DNA from: Streptomyces sp. MH60
GTDB lineage: Bacteria; Actinomycetota; Actinomycetes; Streptomycetales; Streptomycetaceae
Length of the DNA: 64,000 nt
Direction of reading: 5' to 3'
Assembly (NCBI RefSeq): GCF_002939385.1
Contig: NZ_MULI01000003.1
Span: 1-64,000 of the forward strand
Shown here: piece after piece, positions 60,088-64,000 of the stretch
Layout of the letters: every line of letters starts with the position of its first letter
Numbering within the stretch: the first letter of the stretch is position 1
Position numbers and translations under genes: made by a program
The notes under the pieces: model-generated
Seen by the model: the letters and a program-made list of their open reading frames with translations, nothing else
Databases searched by the model: none
What the model was told of the DNA's origin: nothing

Positions 60088-61329
60088 ATGACCGCACCGC
60101 AGCGCCCGCCCCGGCGGATCGTGATCGTCGGCGCCGGCCTGGCCGGAGCCTCGGCCGCCGCCGCCCTGCGTGAACAGGGGTTCGACGGCGACGTCACCCT
60201 GTTCGGACAGGAGGGCCACGACCCCTACGAACTCCCCCCGTTGTCCAAAGGCGTCCTGCTGGGCGAGCGGGACGCGTCGGACCTGGTCCGGGAAGCGGGC
60301 TACTACGACGACCACGACATCGCCCTGTGCCGCGACACCACCGTCACCGCCGTGCGACCCGCCGACCACCTGATCGTCGACGCCGACGGCGCGGAACACG
60401 GATACGACCGGCTGCTGCTGGCCACCGGGTCCCGCCCGCGCACCCTGCCCGGGTTCGACGGACCCGGCGTGTACACGCTGCGCACCCTCGACGACTCCCT
60501 GGCCCTGCGGGAGAAGCTGACCGACGGAGCCCGCGTGGTGATCGTCGGGGCCGGCTGGGTCGGCTGCGAGGTCGCCTCCGCGGCCCGCGCCCACGGCGCC
60601 CACGTGACCATGCTCGACCCCGCCCCCCTGCCGCTGCGCCACGTCCTCGGCGACCGCGTCGGGGCGGTGTTCCGCGATCTGCACGCCGACCACGGCGTCA
60701 CCCTGCGCCTGGGCGTCAAGGCGACCGGCACCCGCGACGGCGGCAGGACGGTGCACCTGGACGACGGCGGCGAACTGCCCGCCGACGTGGTCGTCGTCGG
60801 AGTCGGTGCCCTGCCCCGCACCGAACTCGCCCAAGCCGCGGGCCTCGATCTCGCGGCGGGCGGCGTCGCCGTCGACGCCGCACTGCGCACCTCCGCCCCC
60901 GACGTCTACGCGGCCGGTGACATCGCCGCCCACGACCACCCGCGGTACGAGGGACGGGTACGCGTCGAGCACTGGGCCAACGCCAAGGAGCAGGGCGCCC
61001 ACGTGGCCGGCAACCTCCTCGGCGGCCACGACGCCTACGACGCGGACCCGTACTTCTTCTCCGACCAGTACGACCTCGGCTGCGAGTACCGCGGCCTGGC
61101 CGACCCCGCCCGCGACGAACTGGTCCTGCGGGGCGAGCCCGCCTCCCGCGAGTTCCTCGCCTTCTGGCTGCGCGACGGACGCGTCACCGCCGCCCTCAAC
61201 GTCAACTCCTGGGACCACGGCGACGCGCTCACGGCCCTGGTCGCCACCCGCGCCCGGGTCTCCGCCCAGCGGCTCACCGAGGCGGACCCGCACACCCTCA
61301 CCACCGGCGACGCGGCACCACGGCGGTGA
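60088..61329 (+). CDS. FAD-dependent ferredoxin reductase-type oxidoreductase
   Basis: A 413-residue flavoprotein. The FAD motif IVIVGAGLAGASAAAALREQG is near residues 10-30, the NAD motif VVIVGAGWVGCEVASAARAHGAHVTML near 150, and VYAAGDIAA near 275. A C-terminal reductase domain follows (VNSWDHGDAL). It resembles ferredoxin/rubredoxin reductases of dioxygenase and P450 systems; here the partner is not a ferredoxin gene in the neighbourhood. It lies between folE and folP-like genes, 43 and 38 bases from them, so an electron supply to a pterin step is conceivable. ATG 60088 has GGAGGG upstream. Confidence 0.9.
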   Translation: MTAPQRPPRRIVIVGAGLAGASAAAALREQGFDGDVTLFGQEGHDPYELPPLSKGVLLGERDASDLVREAGYYDDHDIALCRDTTVTAVRPADHLIVDADGAEHGYDRLLLATGSRPRTLPGFDGPGVYTLRTLDDSLALREKLTDGARVVIVGAGWVGCEVASAARAHGAHVTMLDPAPLPLRHVLGDRVGAVFRDLHADHGVTLRLGVKATGTRDGGRTVHLDDGGELPADVVVVGVGALPRTELAQAAGLDLAAGGVAVDAALRTSAPDVYAAGDIAAHDHPRYEGRVRVEHWANAKEQGAHVAGNLLGGHDAYDADPYFFSDQYDLGCEYRGLADPARDELVLRGEPASREFLAFWLRDGRVTAALNVNSWDHGDALTALVATRARVSAQRLTEADPHTLTTGDAAPRR

Positions 61330-61367
61330 GGACCCCCGGCCGACCAGCGACAGGAGCCACACGCCCC

Positions 61368-62243
61368 ATGCACACCGCAGCAATCGAGCTCGAATTCCGC
61401 GGCCGCCGCATCACCGGCGACCGACCGCTGGTGATGGCGATCGTCAACCGCACACCGGACTCCTTCTACGACCGAGGCGCCACCTTCGCCGCCGAGGCGG
61501 CCCAGGCCGCCGTCGCCCGGGCCGTCGCCGAGGGGGCCGACATGATCGACCTCGGGGGAGTGGCGGCCGGCCCGGGTGAGGAAGTCACGGCCGCCGAGGA
61601 GGCCGCCCGCATCGTCCCGCTGGTGGAATGGGCCCGCGAGCGCTACCCCGATCTCCTGATCAGCGTGGACACCTGGCGCCACGAGGTCGGCGACGCCGTC
61701 TGCCGGGCCGGCGCGGACCTCCTCAACGACGCCTGGGCCGCCGCCGACCCCGAACTGATCGAGGTGGCCGCCGCCCACGGCGCCGGCTACGTGTGCACCC
61801 ACACCGGCGGCCGCACACCCCGCGCCGAACCCTTCCGCCCCGGCTACCCCGACGTGGTGGCCGCCGTCCGTGACTTCGTCGTCCAGCTCGCCGAACGGGC
61901 CGAAGCCGCCGGCGTACCGCGCGGCGGCATCCTCATCGACGCCACCGGGTACGGCAAGAACACCACCGACCATCTTCTGCTGCTCCGCAACCTCCGCGAG
62001 TTCACCCAGACCGGCTGGCCGGTCCTGATGGCCCTGTCCAACAAGGCGTTCGTGGGCGAGATGCTGGACGTGGAACTGGAGGACCGGCTGACCGGCACCC
62101 TGGCGGCCACCGCCATCGCCGCTCGGGACGGCGCCGCCGTCTTCCGCGCCCACCAGGTCCGGCCCACCAGGCACGTCGTGGAGATGGCCGCAGGCATCAA
62201 CGGCAGCCGTCCCCCCGCCCGCACCGCCACCTGGATCGCCTGA
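61368..62243 (+). CDS. Dihydropteroate-synthase-like protein, FolP2 type
   Basis: A 291-residue TIM-barrel protein of the DHPS family. It opens VMAIVNRTPDSFYDRGATF, with IDLGGVAAGPGEEV, LISVDTWRHEV, LLNDAW, CTHTGG and VLMALSNKAFVGE. These match FolP2 proteins of Mycobacterium (Rv1207) rather than canonical FolP1: classical NVTPDSF, GGEST-RPG, DPG-GF-K and SRK motifs are altered. In this copy the D-P-G/H-D-F region reads DATGYGKNTTDH. Mycobacterial FolP2 lacks normal DHPS activity, so the reaction here is uncertain. ATG 61368 follows CAGGAG; its stop overlaps the start of the next gene. Confidence 0.88.
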   Translation: MHTAAIELEFRGRRITGDRPLVMAIVNRTPDSFYDRGATFAAEAAQAAVARAVAEGADMIDLGGVAAGPGEEVTAAEEAARIVPLVEWARERYPDLLISVDTWRHEVGDAVCRAGADLLNDAWAAADPELIEVAAAHGAGYVCTHTGGRTPRAEPFRPGYPDVVAAVRDFVVQLAERAEAAGVPRGGILIDATGYGKNTTDHLLLLRNLREFTQTGWPVLMALSNKAFVGEMLDVELEDRLTGTLAATAIAARDGAAVFRAHQVRPTRHVVEMAAGINGSRPPARTATWIA

Positions 62244-62995
62244 TGCACCTGATCTGGCCCGCCGAACAGGCCCGCCCCATCGACGACGACGAACTGGAAC
62301 GCCTCTACACCTACCCGGACCGTGAGCGCTGGCTCGCCGTCAACTTCGTCGCCAGTGCCGACGGAGCCGTGGAGATCGGCGGCCTGGCCAGGCCCCTGTC
62401 CACCCCGTCCGACCGCAAGGTGCTGCGGCTCGGCAGCGACCTCGCCGACGTCCTGCTGATCGGCGCCACCACCGCCATGGTCGAGGGCTTCCGCGGGGTC
62501 CACCCCGACCAGCACACCCTCGACCGCCGACGCCGCCACGGCCTGGCCGACGTCCCGCCCACCGCCGTCGTGACCACCGGCCGGACCCTGCCCCCCGACG
62601 CACCCGTCATCACCCGGGCCCGCGTCCCCACCCTCGTCCTCACCTGCGCGTCCGTACCCGTGCCCACCCGCCTGGCCTGGCAGGAGGCCGGAGCGGAGGT
62701 CGTCGTCGCGGGCGAGGACACGGTCGACCTCGCCGCAGCGGTCTCGGCCCTCACCCGGCGGGGACTGCGGCGCATCGACTGCGAAGGCGGACCCCACCTG
62801 TTCGGGGCACTCACCGGCGCCGGTCTGGTCGACGAACTCCGTCTGACCGTCTCCCCCCTGCTGGCGGCAGGCCCCGCCGGCCGGATCGCGACCAGTCCGC
62901 TCGTCCGGCCCACCGACCTGCACCTGGCCACCGCACTCGCCGAGGAGGGCACCCTGCTCCTGCGCTACCTCACGCGCCCCGACGGACCGCGCTGA
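62243..62995 (+). CDS. RibD C-terminal/pyrimidine-reductase family protein
   Basis: A 250-residue reductase of the RibD_C/DHFR superfamily: WLAVNFVASADGAVEIGG near 32-49, KVLRLGSDLADVLLIGATTAMVEGF near 61-85, LRRIDCEGGPHLFGALTGAGLVDELRLTVSPLLAAG near 175-210. Start ATG overlaps the folP-like stop (TGATG), showing tight coupling. In this operon it probably replaces a dihydrofolate-reductase-like step on a pterin or aminopyrimidine intermediate. The exact substrate is unknown. Confidence 0.88.
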   Translation: MHLIWPAEQARPIDDDELERLYTYPDRERWLAVNFVASADGAVEIGGLARPLSTPSDRKVLRLGSDLADVLLIGATTAMVEGFRGVHPDQHTLDRRRRHGLADVPPTAVVTTGRTLPPDAPVITRARVPTLVLTCASVPVPTRLAWQEAGAEVVVAGEDTVDLAAAVSALTRRGLRRIDCEGGPHLFGALTGAGLVDELRLTVSPLLAAGPAGRIATSPLVRPTDLHLATALAEEGTLLLRYLTRPDGPR

Positions 62996-63085
62996 GGTGG
63001 GGAGCCGGCGAGGCCGACGGGCACAGGACGGGCAGGCACCCTCCGCCGCGCCGGGTCCGACAGGGCCGCGTCGGCGGCCGCCGGG

Positions 63086-63775
63086 TCACGCCTCCGGAGG
63101 GTCCTCCGCGTCGCGGACCAGGAGCGCGATCTGCACCCGGTTCTCGACCCCCAGCTTGGCGAACAGGCTGCCGGTGTGGGCCTTGACCGTCGCGACGGTG
63201 ATGCGCAGCCGCTCGGCGATCTGCGGATTGCCCAGTCCGTCCGCGATGGCCCGGGCGGTCTCCCGCTCCCGTTCCGTCAATACGGACAGCCGCTCGCGCG
63301 CGTCCTCGCGAAAACGGCCACGGACGTGCGAGGAGTCCGGGCCCGTGGCCGCGGCGATCACTCGCACCGTGGCCGCCGGGGACAGGACCGGGTGACCCTC
63401 CGCCACGGTGCGCACCGCGTCGAGGATCCCCGCGGGCGGGGTGTCCTTGAGGACGAAGCCGAGCGCTCCGGCGCGCAGCGCCCCGAGCACCAGGTCGTCG
63501 GAGTCGAAGGTGGTCAGCATCAGCACCCGCGGCGGCGCCGGCCGGGTGAGCAGCTCCCGGGTCGTCTCCAGACCGTCCCGGCCCGGCATCCGTACGTCCA
63601 TCAGCACCACGTCGGGCCGCTGCTCGGCCACCACGGCGAGAGCGGCGTTCCCGTCGGCCGCCTCGGCCACGACGGTCAGGTCCGGTTCACCGTCGACGAC
63701 GAGCCGCAGGGCCATGCGCACCAGTTGCTCGTCGTCGACGATGACGACCCGTACGGGATCACGTCGCGTGTCCAT
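63086..63775 (-). CDS. LuxR/NarL-type response regulator
   Basis: A 229-residue two-component response regulator. The receiver has VIVDDEQ near 11-17, the phospho-acceptor Asp60 in VVLMDVRMPG, and the conserved Lys in GFVLKD near 113. The C-terminal LuxR helix-turn-helix is LTERERETARAIADGLGNPQIAERLRITVATVKAHTGSLFAKLG. The start follows immediately the stop of the histidine kinase gene to the right, so the two are one system. The stimulus is unknown. Confidence 0.95.
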   Translation of the reverse strand: MDTRRDPVRVVIVDDEQLVRMALRLVVDGEPDLTVVAEAADGNAALAVVAEQRPDVVLMDVRMPGRDGLETTRELLTRPAPPRVLMLTTFDSDDLVLGALRAGALGFVLKDTPPAGILDAVRTVAEGHPVLSPAATVRVIAAATGPDSSHVRGRFREDARERLSVLTERERETARAIADGLGNPQIAERLRITVATVKAHTGSLFAKLGVENRVQIALLVRDAEDPPEA

Positions 63776-64000
63776 TCATGCGCCCCTTTCGCGGCGGTGG
63801 GCGGGGCCGTCCGGCCAGGGAAGCCGGGCGGTGAGAAGGTACCCGCCGTCGGATGTGGGACGGTGGCCGAGTTCGCCGCCGGCGACGGTGATCCGCTCGC
63901 CGAGGCCCAGCAGGCCGAAGCCGGAGGCCGGCGGCCGTGCGGGGCGCAGCGGGGCCGGGCCGTTGCGGACGCCGATGTCGAGGGTGCCGCCCGCGGCGCC
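63776..64000 (-). CDS. Sensor histidine kinase, C-terminal end (cut by window edge)
   Basis: The last 74 codons of a gene that begins beyond the right edge. The frame ends with TGA at 63778-63776, directly before the response regulator ATG. The G-box of a HATPase_c domain is visible as SGFGLLGLGERITVAGGELGH, followed by a YLLTARLPWPD end strand. This is the usual end of NarL-associated HisKA_3 kinases. It pairs with the response regulator. Confidence 0.85.
   Translation of the reverse strand, partial: GAAGGTLDIGVRNGPAPLRPARPPASGFGLLGLGERITVAGGELGHRPTSDGGYLLTARLPWPDGPAHRRERGA

Overview
This 64 kb window is chromosomal DNA of a Streptomyces species. The base composition is very high in G+C, so long spurious open frames run antisense to most genes. 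Starts are a mix of ATG, GTG and TTG behind strong purine-rich ribosome binding sites. The gene content is typical of the genus: XRE/DUF397 pairs, STAS and HATPase anti-sigma-type proteins, endoglycosidase H, snapalysin, a CBM2-GH5 cellulase with a CebR box, Hsp18 with its RheA-type repressor, and many TetR genes. I see no rRNA, tRNA, CRISPR array, prophage or intact insertion sequence. The mixture of catabolic, secreted, resistance and orphan genes, with several gene remnants, looks like accessory or arm chromosome rather than core.

Layout. 1-5.9 kb: end of a large membrane-protein gene, then a regulatory block (HATPase protein; XRE-DUF397-methyltransferase operon; IclR; STAS; YeaO-like and SnoaL-like proteins). 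5.9-9.0 kb: pntAB proton-translocating transhydrogenase. 9.1-12.4 kb: TetR, amidase with an AtzG-like small subunit, and a divergent metallo-beta-lactamase-fold hydrolase, linked by three copies of one operator-like palindrome. 12.4-16.8 kb: GNAT remnant, a TetR/FAD-monooxygenase pair, a rifampin-monooxygenase-like gene with a possible 17-codon leader, and a RibD-type reductase. 16.9-22.0 kb: PQQ-type sugar dehydrogenase, D-mannonate dehydratase, histidine phosphatase, Tat-exported metallophosphatase-LamG. 22.1-27.3 kb: winged-helix/STAS pair, PIG-L deacetylase, a TetR/saccharopine-dehydrogenase-like pair, and a quercetinase/MarR pair around a perfect palindrome. 27.3-30.5 kb: three secreted degradative enzymes. 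30.6-38.7 kb: SRPBCC/TetR pair, Gfo/Idh/MocA and ROK genes, a second RibD-type reductase, two gene remnants, a tandem VOC protein, DUF6355 and a CorA-like protein. 39.0-43.8 kb: ABC-F ATPase, DUF4190, a 63-bp inverted repeat, DUF6003, a dehydrogenase/TetR pair.

43.7-47.4 kb holds a compact type III polyketide cluster: synthase, ICMT-like methyltransferase and FAD oxidoreductase in one operon, with a divergent UbiA prenyltransferase. 47.5-50.1 kb carries an alcohol-dehydrogenase-like enzyme coupled to an HD protein, and a stress-type SDR. 50.1-52.4 kb is an hsp18-DUF2267-DUF2267 operon facing its RheA-like repressor across two operators. 52.6-55.1 kb has an SDR/TetR pair and a ZIP transporter. 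55.3-58.6 kb is an ATP-grasp/CocE-hydrolase operon. 58.7-63.0 kb is a pterin-type operon (folE, FAD-ferredoxin reductase, FolP2-like, RibD-type reductase) facing a cysteine-containing winged-helix regulator. A NarL-type two-component system runs off the right edge.

The recurring design is a one-component regulator (TetR, MarR, RheA) transcribed away from its probable target across a short palindrome-bearing gap. The best candidates for undescribed biology are the FolP2-containing pterin operon, the type III PKS/UbiA cluster, the ATP-grasp/CocE operon, and the leader-peptide arrangement before the rifampin-monooxygenase-like gene.
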